The position numbers and the translations under genes were made by a program. This document shows positions 32,180 to 43,650 of a stretch of DNA of 64,000 nucleotides, one piece after another. Each line of letters begins with the position of its first letter. The first letter of the stretch is position 1. The stretch covers positions 147,613 to 211,612 of the forward strand of contig NW_003314380.1 in assembly GCF_000143415.4 (NCBI RefSeq). The letters are read 5' to 3'. The DNA comes from Selaginella moellendorffii (taxonomy: Eukaryota > Streptophyta > Lycopodiopsida > Selaginellales > Selaginellaceae). The notes under the pieces are model-generated. The model worked only from the letters and a program-made list of their open reading frames with translations, ran no database searches and was not told the DNA's origin.

Positions 32180-33011
32180 AATGGCACCCGGGATATGAGA
32201 GGAGCGCCACCTTCCTAGAAAACTAGAGAGAGAGAGAGAGAGAACGGACCATATCTCCAAGGCCGAGCATGAGATAATCGCCGACAGCGTTCCCGGCGGC
32301 GCCACCGATCAAATGCCTAGGAAACACAAGCTTGACGGGCATATCGAGCTGCTTGGTGATGGATCCCAGGCCCGGCAGATTGAGCTTGTCCGCGACGGTG
32401 CGCACTGGATTGGAAGCCTGCTGCGTCGCCACGGACACCATCACATTGGCGCCAAAGAACCTCTCAGACCAAAACACCCAAAACACGTCATACACGAACA
32501 GGCACGCCAGGAGGAGCGCGCAAACTCTCACGTTTGGGAGGCGGATGTGGCACACGAACGCCACGCAGATGGAAATCCCCAGGAGATTGTTGAGCAGCCA
32601 ATGCCCCGAGACCAGCCACAGCGCGATCGCGGTCGCGGTCGCGGCCGCCACGAGCGGGGCTTGGATTCTGGGAGAGCCCAGCCGGGCGGCGTAGGGCGCG
32701 ATGCAAAACGCGAGCGATGCCGCGGCCATGGCGGTGGTGAGGAGGGTAATGATCTGCGAGACGGAGGAGAAGAGGTAGAACATGAGGAGGAGGCTGCAGG
32801 AGCTGGCGAGGGGGATCATGAGCGCCTGGGAGCTATCTAGGGTTACCGACGACGCGCCGATGATCATCTCCTTGCTGCTGCTGCCACCGCCGAGCGCGAT
32901 CTCATGGCCGAGGGCTCTGTGCGCCGAGGCGAAGACTACCGCTGCGGCCGTCGAGATCAGCGCCAGAGAGGACGGCTCCAGCAGGTATTGGAGCTTCCAG
33001 AGCGGCTCCAT
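31641..33011 (-). CDS. SPPL: Signal peptide peptidase-like intramembrane aspartyl protease
   Basis: Exons 32250-33011, 31825-32025 and 31641-31754, 358 residues, phase 0 junctions. Many membrane segments. The first catalytic Asp lies in LFVYDVFWVF (about residue 174), the second in LMLGLGDM (GxGD, about residue 253, at the end of exon 1), and the PAL motif in QPALLYLVPSTLGP (about residue 316, split by intron 2). All three marks of the presenilin/SPP family are intact. The enzyme would cut type II membrane segments, such as leftover signal peptides, in ER or endosomal membranes. Size and N-terminus fit plant SPPL1-type rather than the long PA-domain forms. Intron 1 contains GA microsatellites at about 32145-32176 and 32226-32242. 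Confidence 0.9.
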
Positions 33012-33090
33012 TTTCTCCTCCCTCTCGCGCGCGCGCGCCCTAGTGTGATCTGATTTTAGGGCTCTTCACATCACCCTGTTTTTAGGGTTC

Positions 33091-33471
33091 TTAGTTAACT
33101 TCCTTTCTTATATTGTTTTCGAGCTCGTCTTCGGTTGGGATCTTGGGGATCAACGCTGCGCGGCATTGCACGCACGGGCTCCCGTAGTAGGAGATGCTCC
33201 CTGGATGGCAGTAGAGGCGGCAATCGCTGGGAATTAGCATTTTCCTCTGCTTGAGATTGAGGAGCTGGATCGTTTGACCCGCGAAATGCCGCGATCGATC
33301 TGGGCAAATTTGCGCGAGAATTGCTGCTGGAGAGACCAGTCGATCTATCAATGTGCCAATCGAACTGGTGATTCCAGGTCTCTCAAATCGATCAATACAT
33401 GACAAACCTGGGATTGTTGGTGCATCCAACAAGACACAAAGAATTGACATGATCAATCCAAGGAACCCCAT
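33091..33471 (-). CDS. Hypothetical small Cys-containing protein
   Basis: One frame of 126 codons from ATG 33469-33471 (MGFLGLIMSILCVLLDAPTI), a hydrophobic start that could be a signal peptide or anchor; the frame stays open 60 bases further upstream. The conserved-looking part is PSDCRLYCHPGSISYYGSPC and VQCRAALIPK near the C-terminus, with cysteines at C-x3-C and C-x2-C spacing. An intron is possible. I do not recognise the family. It ends about 80 bases from the start of the SPP-like gene on the same strand. Confidence 0.45.
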   Translation of the reverse strand: MGFLGLIMSILCVLLDAPTIPGLSCIDRFERPGITSSIGTLIDRLVSPAAILAQICPDRSRHFAGQTIQLLNLKQRKMLIPSDCRLYCHPGSISYYGSPCVQCRAALIPKIPTEDELENNIRKEVN

Positions 33472-33896
33472 GCAGCGCGTGCGAGAAGAAGGCGATAGCT
33501 TCAACTCCCAGAAGAAGATGGCGAAAGAAAACACGCAAGAAAAGAAGTTTATCGGGTGATTTGTGCGAGGTTTGACCCCGTGGACCGGTCAATGAAAGCT
33601 GACCACTCTCGTGCCACGCGGCACGGGCTAAATGGTCACATGCCCGGATGGATCCAACGGCTGACGCACATAGGGCCTACCTTCTAGGTATTGTCGCTCT
33701 CTTTGTAAGTGCGTGCTCGCTAGCTGCTCGTCCCTCGCGAGCTTGCCCCCGCCGTGACGATTCAACCCAGGAATTTTGCTCGCTAGGGTCAGATCGACGC
33801 GGAAAGAATGCTGACCGGGCTAAATCCGCGACGAATATGGCCTTAGATAGAAATAGGCGCTGCCGCTGCTTAGGATCATCGGGATAGCGCAAGGTC
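33472..33896. other. Divergent intergenic region
   Basis: About 425 bases between the hypothetical minus-strand gene and the HPAT gene. No supported gene; it should contain the HPAT promoter. Small open frames are uncharacterised. Confidence 0.4.
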
Positions 33897-35492
33897 ATGG
33901 CGCTCTCCAGGATCTTCCTCCTCCTCTGCCTCTTCCTCGTCGCGTCCGTGCTCACCTATCAGTCCCTGAGCGTGGCGCGGAGCTCCGCGGTGCGAAATTT
34001 CGGCCGATCGCGGGCAGCCGGCGCCGCATCGTCGGCTCTCGTCTCAATGCCGCGGGATTTCGCCAAGGCGCGGCGCAGGGAGCGGCGCTTCCACACCGCG
34101 GTCACGGCCACATCGGCGCTCTACAATCGCTGGCAGTGCCGGATCATGTACTACTGGTACAAGAAGTTCAAGGACGAGGCTGGATCCGAGATGGGAGGGT
34201 TTACGCGTGTGCTCCACTCCGGGAAGCCCGATAATCTCATGGACGAAATTCCCACCTTTGTGGTCGACCCTCTCCCCCCGGGCATGGATAAGGTATGCGA
34301 TCACAAAGCTCTCTCTCGGGCTTCTTTGGGATTGGAGTTCCTAGCGATCGTTGACTTGAAAGCTTTTTTCTTCGTCCAGGGATACGTTGTTCTAAACAGG
34401 CCCTGGGCTTTCGTCCAATGGTTGCAAAAGGCCAACATCGAAGAGGAGTAAGTTCTTTTCTCTTGGAATCCACCGGCTGTTGGTCTTAGAATTCATTCAA
34501 TGCTCATGGCTGGTTTTTTCCCTTTCCTTGTTTTCTTGTTGTCAGGTATATATTCATGGCCGAGCCGGACCATGTCATTCTCAGGCCAATTCCAAATCTT
34601 GCCATAGACGACATGCCTGCAGCGTATCCATTCTTTTACATCACGCCCAAGTCACACGAGAAGTTGCTTCGGAGGTACTTCCCCGAAGATAGAGGACCCA
34701 TTACTAACATTGATCCAATTGGGAACTCACCCGTGATCATCAAAAAGGTAGCTCCTGTTGTTTTTTTCTCTCGTTAAGCATTGGCTACGTCGCTTGCAGT
34801 CACATCTTCTAAGAGTTGCGCCGACTTGGGCGAATGTATCGCTCCAACTTAAAAACGATCCGGCCGCAGACAAAGCGTTCGGCTGGGTTCTAGAAATGTG
34901 AGCGGGAGTTATTTGTCACTACCTGTGTTGTAATTTTCCATCTTTTACAGGTATGGCTATGCTGTTGCTTCGGCTTTGCATGGGATCCAGCACATACTGC
35001 ATAAGAATTTCATGGTTCAGGTATGTACACTCGATCTTTCTGTAAGAAACTTAGTAGACTCTGCGTTCACAGCCGCCGTGGGACGGCAAACTAGGCGAGG
35101 TGTACATGATCCACTACACTTACGGATGCGACTACACAATGAAGGTAGTGCTTTGGTGTGGTTTCCTGCGCGCACACCAGCCTGCTGATTGCATCATATG
35201 GCAGATTTCTTGGTGGTGAAATATTTCTCACGCAGTGCTGGCTACGGTTCTTTAGGGAGAATTGACTTACGGCAAAGTCGGGGAGTGGAGATTCGACAAG
35301 CGTTCCTACACTCAGAAGGTCATGCCCCAGAATCTGACGCTTCCACCTCCAGGCGTTCCAGAAACAGTGGTATGAATGATCATGAAAGTTTTCTTTGTTT
35401 GAGCTTGTTTCTAATGCTTTGCTCTCCAGGTGAGATTAGTACAGATGGTAAATGAGGCCACTGCAAACCTTCCAAACTGGACAATGCAGTGA
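33897..35492 (+). CDS. HPAT: Hydroxyproline O-arabinosyltransferase
   Basis: Eight exons: 33897-34292, 34380-34447, 34546-34747, 34800-34897, 34951-35020, 35073-35144, 35256-35369, 35430-35492; 360 residues. N-terminal membrane anchor (IFLLLCLFLVASVLTYQSL) of a type II Golgi protein. Core blocks: YNRWQCRIMYYWYKKFKDEA, GGFTRVLHSGKPDNLMDEIP, GYVVLNRPWAFVQWLQKANI, YIFMAEPDHVILRPIPNLA (a DxH-like metal site), IDPIGNSPVII, DKAFGWVLEMYGYAVASAL, HYTYGCDYTMK, VGEWRFDKRSY and the end VNEATANLPNW. These match HPAT1-3 of Arabidopsis nearly word for word. The enzyme adds the first arabinose to hydroxyproline of extensins and CLE peptides. No defect is visible. Confidence 0.93.
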
Positions 35493-35757
35493 GTGCTGGT
35501 AAGTCCACGCAAATTCTCACTGTCGTTTGCTCAAACTGGGATTTTGGAATTTCAGCTAGGCTCGACAATGGTACATAGCTAAATTTTTGCGAAATCTAAG
35601 GACGTATAAGGAGACTGGGACCCCATTTTGTCAGCAAAGGGAATCTTTCAAATAAACTTCTTTCCAATCGAAGCCGTGCCGAGCAAATCGCTGGTGAGAT
35701 AACCATAGTTTTTAGCCCGCTCGAATATTTCTTTCTGCCAAAAGTTGAAAAACCGCA

Positions 35758-37062
35758 TTAAAGTTTTAAGCATCTTGCGACACCAACCTGGAGCATTTGC
35801 GTAACGTCACCATTTGTCTGCGAGAAGAGATCTCGATTAAAAAACTGAGGTAAAGACTAGAAATCGCTCTAACCATGAGATGCAATGGTTGCCAAGTGCT
35901 TTGGCTCCATTGTTTTGGATCGAAGTTGGCATTCCATGGAACTGGCATCTTGATGCTCCTCACAGGCTGGATCAAACTCAAACTATCTGGAAATGCGAGA
36001 GAAAAGGGAAATAGGATCTGTAAGCGTGGTTGTTTGCTCGCTTACTGGTCACGAAGGCTTCTTTCCACGAGGATCGCTCGTCCCAAGAAGGGCTGGTCTC
36101 GCTCACTGGTATGCTCGTATCGTGACAAATCCTATCGGGAACACCGAAAGAGAAGTTGGAAGAACGTAAGCTTGAGAAAGCTTCGATTTTACTCAATGAC
36201 TAGTTGCCGGATCGTCCCAGGTAGAACTCCGTTTTCCAGGGCAGCGGTTTTGACAGTGACTCTGCCATCACTGGGGGAAAGGAAAAGGATGAGCTTAGAA
36301 CGAGAAAAGCACAAAACTTACGAGCTTAAAACAACGAAGAAATTGGATATGGATCCCTCCAGCAAGTGCTGGCCATCGTTTGAGAGGACCACTTCGGTGG
36401 CATTCTCAGGCTTGCATTGCTCCAGCACTTGGCGAGCACTGGAGAAATCACTCGTGAGAAAAGCTTGTAGGAAGAAAGATCGAAAGAGAAAAGTTTACAT
36501 TACCTTACCCATTGCGAAGACTTGGCGAGAGGAAGCGGGCGGCTAGGCCCCATGACAGCAACGCTGGCCGTGTTCACGACGATTGCAGGGACGAAGCTTG
36601 AGATATGGACAGAAACGTCGAGAGATCTCTGCGAACAGGGAATAGAAAAGGTGGAGCTTCGCCATGAAAAGTGATTACCTCATCGGAATGACGAAGATGA
36701 ACAGTCACAGCGAGCTCCTCTTTCTCACTCCGTCTCTTCAATGCTTCTCCCAGTCCCGCACGTAAGGACGGATTCAAAAGCTCGGGAAGAGAATGGGAGC
36801 TGGGCGATGGCGAAAAAGTCCCGGTTCTCAAGAGGCGAAGAGACTGAGCGAGACGAGCAAGATGCCTCTCCCAGAGGAGCAAACGAGCTCCTCGATCAGC
36901 AGTCCGGGTCACGGTGAAAGCACCTGAAAGTCGAGAGCTCCGGATAGCTTGGAAGAATTCGTGCTTACCTTCGGGATGGGAGCGAAGAAAAGACGTGACT
37001 TGCCCTGGATCATGCTCCTGCAAAGCTCCATTCTGGACGAGAAGGCGCCATCCAGAAGCCAT
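35758..37062 (-). CDS. Class-IV (D-amino-acid-type) PLP aminotransferase-like protein
   Basis: About seven exons starting at 37062 (MASGWRLLVQNGALQEHDPG). Blocks in order: GAFTVTRTADRGARLLLWER and HLARLAQSLRLL, VSVHISSFVPAIVVNTASVA, PLPLAKSSQW, EVVLSNDGQHLLEGSISNFF, DGRVTVKTAALENGVLPGTI and RQLVIE, SPSWDERSSWKEAFVTNSLS, VRSIKMPVPW. This is the fold-type IV PLP family (branched-chain/D-alanine aminotransferase and ADC lyase); it resembles the small plant group called D-amino acid aminotransferase-like. The Lys of PLPLAKSS is the likely cofactor lysine, by position. Substrate unknown. A G at the start of one exon is donated from the previous exon, so exon limits are approximate by a few bases. 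Confidence 0.82.
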
Positions 37063-37290
37063 TCGTGAAAATTTGCTGCCAAGATCGGGAGAAATAGCGC
37101 CACCTCCTAAAGTACTAGCAAAAGAAACAAGTCGTCTCTAGCAGTCGTGACTCGTGATCTCAGACGAAGAAAAAAAGTAATTGTTGTGCCAAGTCAAAGA
37201 CAAGCTAGCTACCAGAAGAAGCTCAAGAAACCAAAAGAAAATTTTTGAGAGTAGTCAAAGAGTTTATTCTCTCATCTCTCTTACCCCTTT

Positions 37291-37746
37291 CTAGTGGAGG
37301 TAAGCTGGAATTTTAATGCGAATGAAGAGAACGCTCATCGCATAGGCGATCACCACTGCCGCAATTCCACCCAGCCCAAATGACATCCTCACATTCTTGC
37401 TCCAGCCCTTGTGCGTGGCCAGATCCAGCGCCACAATCCCCATTCCACCAAGAACAAACATAAATCCCGACGACAAACCCTCGATAATGTACTGCCCATT
37501 CACTCGCCCCGGCAAGAATACCACTGGACGGATCGCACCTGTTACTGGATCTTGGCGGCTGCCGATCCCTGGCGGCTCCACAATCACATCGTAGATTATC
37601 CCAGAAACTACGAGAAAATATGATGCTAGCACCAGGAAGAAGGCTGTCATCGGCGATGGCAGCTCCGGGACCAGCGATCTAAGGCGCATTCGAGGCGGCC
37701 GAAGCCCCTTGTAGATCAGCCGCACCGCATGTTCCACTGGATCCAT
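37291..37746 (-). CDS. OSTC: Oligosaccharyltransferase subunit OSTC/DC2-like
   Basis: Intronless, 151 residues, ATG 37744-37746 (MDPVEHAVRLIYKGLRPPRM). Motifs: MTAFFLVLASYFLVVSGIIY, DVIVEPPGIGSRQDPVTG, RPVVFLPGRVNGQYIIEGLS, SGFMFVLGGMGIVALDLA, and the end SVLFIRIKIPAYLH. Three or four membrane segments, as in OSTC (DC2), which links the STT3A-type oligosaccharyltransferase to the Sec61 translocon for N-glycosylation in the ER. Length fits the family. The next gene starts 92 bases away on the other strand. Confidence 0.92.
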   Translation of the reverse strand: MDPVEHAVRLIYKGLRPPRMRLRSLVPELPSPMTAFFLVLASYFLVVSGIIYDVIVEPPGIGSRQDPVTGAIRPVVFLPGRVNGQYIIEGLSSGFMFVLGGMGIVALDLATHKGWSKNVRMSFGLGGIAAVVIAYAMSVLFIRIKIPAYLH

Positions 37747-37838
37747 CGCCTGCCCCTGTTTCTAGGGTTCCGCAACCCCAATTTAGGGTTCTTGAGCCAA
37801 TTTGAGGGTTTTAGGGTTCTTGCTCGTTGGCTAGTCCG
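37747..37838. promoter_or_regulatory. 92-bp bidirectional promoter with telo-box repeats
   Basis: Only 92 bases separate the OSTC and CCDC93 start codons. The stretch contains at least three copies of TAGGGTT (37763, 37783 and 37812 region), the plant telo-box. This suggests shared regulation of the pair. No TATA box seen. Confidence 0.6.
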
Positions 37839-40152
37839 ATGGAGCGCATTGAGGATCTTCTCGTTGCTGGGGGTTACTTCCGGGCGCGGATTTCGAGTCT
37901 CTCGCCCTTCGACAAGCTTACGGGAGGCCTGGCGTGGTGCATTGCCGCCAGCAATGTGGACGTCGACTACGATCATCTAGACTACAGCGATGATCTCATT
38001 CTTGGAGAGAAAATGTAAGCTCCGGCTTGACTTCTACGGGTTTTTTTATCGCTTTGTCTGTGGTTTAGAAAGATTGGAGAGGCGATCGAGTCGGCTCTCC
38101 AGAGAATGGGGTGTCCCTATCCTCTTCAAGCGCATCAAATCCAGGGGTTGGATTATCCGGCTGTGTTGCCAGTCGTTCAATGGCTTGTCAAGCGAGTTCT
38201 AGACACTCGCAATGAAATTGGAGACCTGGTAAGGTTTTCTTCTCTTTTCCTTTTGTTTAACTCGTAGTTCTTGCACAGCTCCGGAGATACTCTCATTTCC
38301 AGTTCAGTAAGAACTATGAGCTGCCGATACAACATCGATCCAAAGACTATAACGTATCATTCAGTGATCTCAACAATTAGAAAACCACTCTTACTTTTCA
38401 TATACAGGACACTATACGAGCGCATGCTGAAGATCCTCAGTCGGGACACTTGCAACACATTTCTCGACAATCCAGGTTTTGTCTGACATTCTTCGTTTTC
38501 TCAACTCTTCCATAAAGCTTCTTGTTTTTTCAGGAATTTGCAGTTGTTCTTCGACAGAAATATACGCGCGGAGTACACAGTCCTTAAATACGGGTCGAAG
38601 AGGTAAGCCTACTTATACGCTTTGTTCTTACAAGTTTTAGATAAACTCTGTCTAGTGCTCAATCTGAAGCAGTCTCTAAGGTATGGTGAACATCTTTTAC
38701 ATCCGACTAAAACCGATGAAACGACAGCAATGGGAATTGATTGAAGCTTCTGAAAGGCAAGTATAGATCTACTTGTTTCATTTGATCTCTCATAATTCCA
38801 CTTAACAGCAAGTTCGATGGCGAAGTACACAATGACCCTTATGACCAAAAGGTAGGCCTGCCTGTGAGTCTGAGTTTTCTTATTTCGCCTCTTTGTAGAT
38901 TGACGAATTGAGAAACAAGCTCGAACGAAGCAAAGAAAGGCTCTCGGTTCTTGTTCATGGCATCAAGAAAGCTTCTTTGTTAGATAAGCGGGATCATATC
39001 GACGAGCAGGTTTGTGGTTTTGTTTCCGCTTGAACAAAGCTTGATTTTTTGCAACTGCAGACTAGAGCAAAGGAAAGCGTTCTATCCGAAATAGCTAAGC
39101 TGCGGATGTCTTCTGATGTTTCGAAGGATCAAGACACACTGGACAACGTCATAGGAGCATTGAAGTTGTTGACGGTTTCTAAAACTCATATCACTCCATG
39201 CTCAACTGCTAAGAGTTTATTTTCAGCTTCTGGAAAGAGAGAAGGTCGCGTTTGTGGAAGCGTCTAGAGACGATCGAAACAGAATGGAGAGGCAACTAAA
39301 CAGCCTGAAAGAGTCACTTTCAACGGCCGGGGAGAATATCCTTGAGAAAAAGACATGTCTTAGGAAAGTAAGTCACTGATCCTTACCGTCTCTTGCTGAA
39401 AAGATTTTTTCAGGAACTCGCAAAACTAAGTCGTGATGTTGTTGTTCTTAAACGTCGCGTGGATGATGTTCCTACACAATTGGAACTTATACAGTAAATT
39501 TTTTTCACCTCGAAAAAGTGTGAGAATGTACTTACTCCTTAGTAACAGATACGAACGATGTTTTATGGAGCTCTACGTGAACATTCAGGTGAGCTTTTTA
39601 CATTCACGACAATTTGTTTATTTTCCTTCTCTGGTGAATAGGCCAAGCTACGCGAGACTCGGAAGTATTATGCGTCCTACAATGCTCTTGTTGAAGCGAA
39701 TGAGTTATCACTGAAGGAAATATCTCTACTGAACTCGATAAATGACCAGGTCCTTAACGCAATTATCATTTCATTGTGATGAAAGACGAGATTCTATTCA
39801 ATGCAGTACGAGAAGGCGATGGCAACAAGCGAGGGTCGTCCCAGATTTGTTGAATCCATGCAAGAAATATCGAAAGGGGCACAACGGGTCAGTGGCTTAC
39901 TCTTTCGTTATCCTTGCTAACTCTCGTCAACATTGCAGAAGCTTCAAAAGATGGAGAACCGCTGCTCCGAGAAGAAGACCACGTATGACAGTCTGAAAAC
40001 AAAACACGGAGCTGCAGTTGCAAAACGACGTCAATACTACGCACTTTTGAAGCAACTTCAGGTAGTATTATAGATGTCGCTGATACATATCCTTCTTACG
40101 TTTCTAATCGCAGGAAGAGTTTACCCGGAATGAAAAGCTAAAGACTCAATGA
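37839..40152 (+). CDS. CCDC93: CCDC93-like coiled-coil protein (CCC complex)
   Basis: At least a dozen short exons with introns of about 50-70 bases, from ATG 37839 (MERIEDLLVAGGYFRARISS) to TGA 40150-40152. The first two exons are very close to CCDC93: LSPFDKLTGGLAWCIAASN, then ALQRMGCPYPLQAHQIQGLD and PVVQWLVKRVLDTRNEIGDL. The rest is coiled coil (LRNKLERSKERLSVLVHGI, LRETRKYYASYNALVEANEL and others). In animals CCDC93 with CCDC22 and COMMD proteins forms the CCC complex that works with Retriever in endosomal recycling. The N-terminal domain is calponin-homology-like. Its role in plants is inferred. Internal exon limits are not all resolved. Confidence 0.85.
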
Positions 40153-40266
40153 CATCGTAAGCTACTGTCTTCTTTCTCTTTAAAAATTATATTTATCTGC
40201 TAGCGACACTAATAAATCCCTCTAGACGTGCAACAACCAAAAACGTGTGTACATCGGAGTCTAGCT

Positions 40267-41752
40267 ATGGAGGAGAAGAAGCAGCGACCACACTTGCTAG
40301 CAGTTCCATTTCCAGCTCTGGGCAACATCAATCCTATGCTTCAACTGTGTAAGACGCTCGTATCCAATGGATTTTTCATCACTTTCTTGATCTCAAACAA
40401 AAGGGAGACTTTTATAGCTACTGAGCAACAAGCTACTGGTCAGCATTTGAGATTTGTCTACTTACCAGATGCTTTCATTCCAGAAGCCTTCTCCGTCACT
40501 ACGGTTCCGCTCCAGTTTGCTGCTATCTTGGAAAAGAAGCTCAAATTGGCGGTGCCAGAGATTATTCGAGATATCATGACAGATGATTCTCTGCCTAGAG
40601 TGTCTTGCATACTCACCGACGTAGCAATTACTAGCCTTCAAGACGTCGCTCACCAGTTCGGGATTTGCAAGGTCTCTCTTTCAACATTTTCTGCTTCGTG
40701 GCTTAGCATCGAGAATGGTCTTCTTGTGCTTGAGGAAAATGGACTCCTGCCGCTAAAAGGTACTTTTTAATCTATTCCACTTGAGTTTTTATTATATTTT
40801 TTCAGGCACTTCGAGGATCATAGATTTCGTACCCGGCCTCCCTCCAATTTCTGGACGGGATTTTCCTTCGCATCTTCAGGAAGTTCACGCCGTAGATCCC
40901 GACTTCTCTCTCCGATATACCAGGAACCAGATCATACAGAGAGACGCATTGGTGTTTATAAACTCTTTTCACGAGTTAGAAACATCTCAGCTTGACCAGC
41001 TTGCTAGAGACAATCCACGGTTCGTTCCAATCGGTCCATTGCTCCCGTCATTTGCATTCGACGGCCAGGTTGGAGTGGACGAACTCGAGCAGGAGAGGTG
41101 TGGTTTTTGGACTGAAGATATGAGCTGCCTCGACTGGCTGGACGAGCAGCCATCCAAATCCGTCATCTACGTCTCCTTTGGAAGCCTGGCCAGTGCTTCT
41201 CCTGACCAAATCAAGCAGCTCTATACAGGACTCGTGCAAAGTGATTATCCTTTCCTTTGGGTGATACGACCAGACAACGATGAGCTTCGAAAACTTTTCG
41301 ATGATTCAAGTTATGACAAATGCAAGTTTGTTTCCTGGGCTCCTCAACTCAAGGTAAGCTTCTTCTTTTACCTCTTTTTCTTGCTTAATATGTCGTCCAC
41401 ACAGGTTCTCAGGCATCCTTCCGTGGGTGCGTTTCTCACTCATTGTGGATGGAATTCTCTTTTGGAGACGATCGTTGCTGGAGTCCCCGTGCTTGGATGG
41501 CCTTTCTTGTTCGACCAGCCACTTAACTGTGCGCTCGCTGTGGAGCATTGGAAGATTGGCTTTCGCTTGCCACCGAGTCCAGATGCCACAATCGTTGAAA
41601 AGGCAGTGAAGGATATGATGGGAGAAGCAGGCCAAATGTGGAGAGACAATGTCACGAAGCTTGCCATCTCCGCGAAAGATGCAGTCTCTGATGGAGGTCT
41701 TTCACATCGAAACTTGGAAGCTTTTAAGTGTAAAATGGAGATTGTTTCATAA
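40267..41752 (+). CDS. Family-1 UDP-glycosyltransferase (UGT-1)
   Basis: Exons 40267-40759, 40806-41353 and 41405-41752; 462 residues. Start MEEKKQRPHLLAVPFPALGN; the usual GHxxP catalytic His region reads LGNINPMLQL, so the standard His of PxxGH is Asn here. The PSPG sugar-donor box is SWAPQLK joined across intron 2 to HPSVGAFLTHCGWNSLLE and WPFLFDQPLNC, ending in DQ as expected. The protein would transfer sugar from UDP-sugar to a small molecule in the cytosol; acceptor unknown. The replaced catalytic His is a reason to doubt normal activity. UGT-2 on the other strand has PAQGHINSM, so the change is specific to this copy. Confidence 0.9.
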
Positions 41753-41789
41753 AACCAGATTTACTTAAACTAAACTGCCGGCAGAAGCT

Positions 41790-42030
41790 CTACAGTGGCC
41801 AGCAAAGACGGGGCAAAGATCACGACATTCGAAAGATTTCCAGCGATCCTGGACCGGAGAAGCGAAATTCATCGGCTTTACCTCGCGAAGCCGGCCCAGC
41901 CCTGGAATCGACGCGCAAGCTCCCATTCTACCCTAGCCAAGCTTCTCCGTGAAATTCATTCAAATACAATGAGAGGTTCCTTCGAATATGCGGATGCTCT
42001 TGATTCCTAGAATATGTTTTTTACATAGAC
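41790..42030 (-). pseudogene. Fragment: 5' end of the ADP-ribosyltransferase-like gene
   Basis: Minus-strand text matches 59270-59510, the first exon and upstream region of the gene at 58318-59399 (for example GCGAAGCCGGCCCAGCCCTG and TTCGAATATGCGGATGCTCT occur in both). Later exons are missing. It sits next to UGT-2 just as the intact gene sits next to a broken UGT, showing that a gene pair was duplicated. Confidence 0.8.
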
Positions 42031-42131
42031 AAGCATTGGGCCGCTGTTCTTCCTTCTTTGTTTCATCGCTGCTGGGCTCTTCTCCTCATTAGAAATGCTT
42101 AGTTTGTGGTGTTTCACTGACTGCTTTAGTT

Positions 42132-43617
42132 TTATGCCATTTTACACTTAAAAGCTTCCAAGTTTCGATGTGAAAGACCTCCATCAGAGACTGCATCTTT
42201 CGCGGAGATGGCAAGCTTCGTGACATTGTCTCTCCACATTTGGCCCGCTTCTCCCATGATATTCTTCACTGCCTTTTCAACGAGCGTGGCATCTGGACCC
42301 GGTGGCAAGCGAGAGCCAATCTTCCAATGCTCCACAGCGAGCGCACAGTTGAGTGGCTGCTCATACAAGAAAGGCCATCCAATCACGGGGACTCCAGCAA
42401 CGATCGTCTCCAAAAGAGAATTCCATCCACAATGAGTGAGAAACGCACCCACGGAAGGATGCTTGAGAACCTGTGTGGACGACATATTATGCAAGAAAAG
42501 AGGTAAAAGACGAAGCTTACCTTGAGTTGAGGAGCCCAGGAAACAAACTTGCATTTGTCATAACTTGGATCTTCGAAAAGTTTTCGAAGCTCATCATTGT
42601 CTGATCGTATCACCCAAAGGAAAGGATAATCACTTTGCACGAGTCCTGAATAGAGTTGCTTGATATGGTCGGGAGAAGCATTGGCTACGCTTCCAAAGGA
42701 GACGTAGATGACTGATTTGGATGGCTGCTCGTCCAGCCAGTCGAGGCAGCTCATATCTTCAGTCCAAAAACCACACCTCTCCTGCTCGAGTTCGTCCACT
42801 CCAACCTGGCCGTCGAATGCAAATGACGGGAGCAATGGACCGATTGGAACGAACCGTGGATTGTCTCTAGCAAGCTGGTCAAGCTGAGATGTTTCTAACT
42901 CGTGAAAAGAGTTTATAAACACCCATGAGTCATTTTGTATGATCTGGTTCCTGCTATACCGGATAGAGAAGTCGGGATCTAAAGGGTGGACTTCTTGAAT
43001 TTGCAAAGTAAAATCCCGTCCAGCAATTGGAGGGAGGCCGGGTACGAAATCAATGATCCTTGAAGTGCCTAAAAATTAATTTAAAGAAAAAATCAACTCA
43101 GACTGGAATAAAAGAAAAACATACCGTTTAGCGGCAGGAGTCCATTTTCCTTGAGCACAGGAAGACCATTCTGGATGCTAAGCCATGAAGCAGAAAATGT
43201 TGAAAGAGTCACCTTGCAAATCCCGAACTGGCGAGCGACGTCTTGAAGGCTAGTAATTACTACGTCGGTGAGTATGCAAGACACTCGAGGCAGAGAAGGA
43301 TCTGCCATGACATCTTGAATAATTTCTGGTACCGCCAATTTGAGATTGTTCTCCAGAATAGCAGTAAACTCGAGCAGAACCGTAGAGGCGGATATGACTC
43401 CTGGAAGCAAATTATCGGGTAAGTAGACAAATCGCAAGTGCTGGCCTGTAGCCCGTTGCTCTGTAGCTATAAAATTCTCCCTTTTGTGTGAGACCAAGAA
43501 AGTGATGAAAAATCCACTGGATGCGAGCCTCTTACACAATTGAAGCATAGAATTTATGTGGCCTTGAGCTGGGACTGGAACTGCTAGCAAGTGTGGTCGT
43601 TGCTTCATCTCCTCCAT
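42132..43617 (-). CDS. Family-1 UDP-glycosyltransferase (UGT-2)
   Basis: Three exons with introns at the same places as UGT-1 (about 43069-43124 and 42471-42520), about 459 residues from ATG 43615-43617. N-terminus MEEMKQRPHLLAVPVPAQGH with the catalytic His kept in PAQGHINSM. PSPG box: SWAPQLK plus HPSVGAFLTHCGWNSLLE and WPFLYEQPLNC; the last acidic-Gln pair is EQ instead of DQ. The enzyme should glycosylate a small acceptor in the cytosol. The second intron falls inside the PSPG box. Head-to-tail copies are broken; UGT-1 and UGT-2 are convergent. Confidence 0.9.
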
Positions 43618-43650
43618 AGCTAGACTGCGATGGACACACGTTATGCACAT

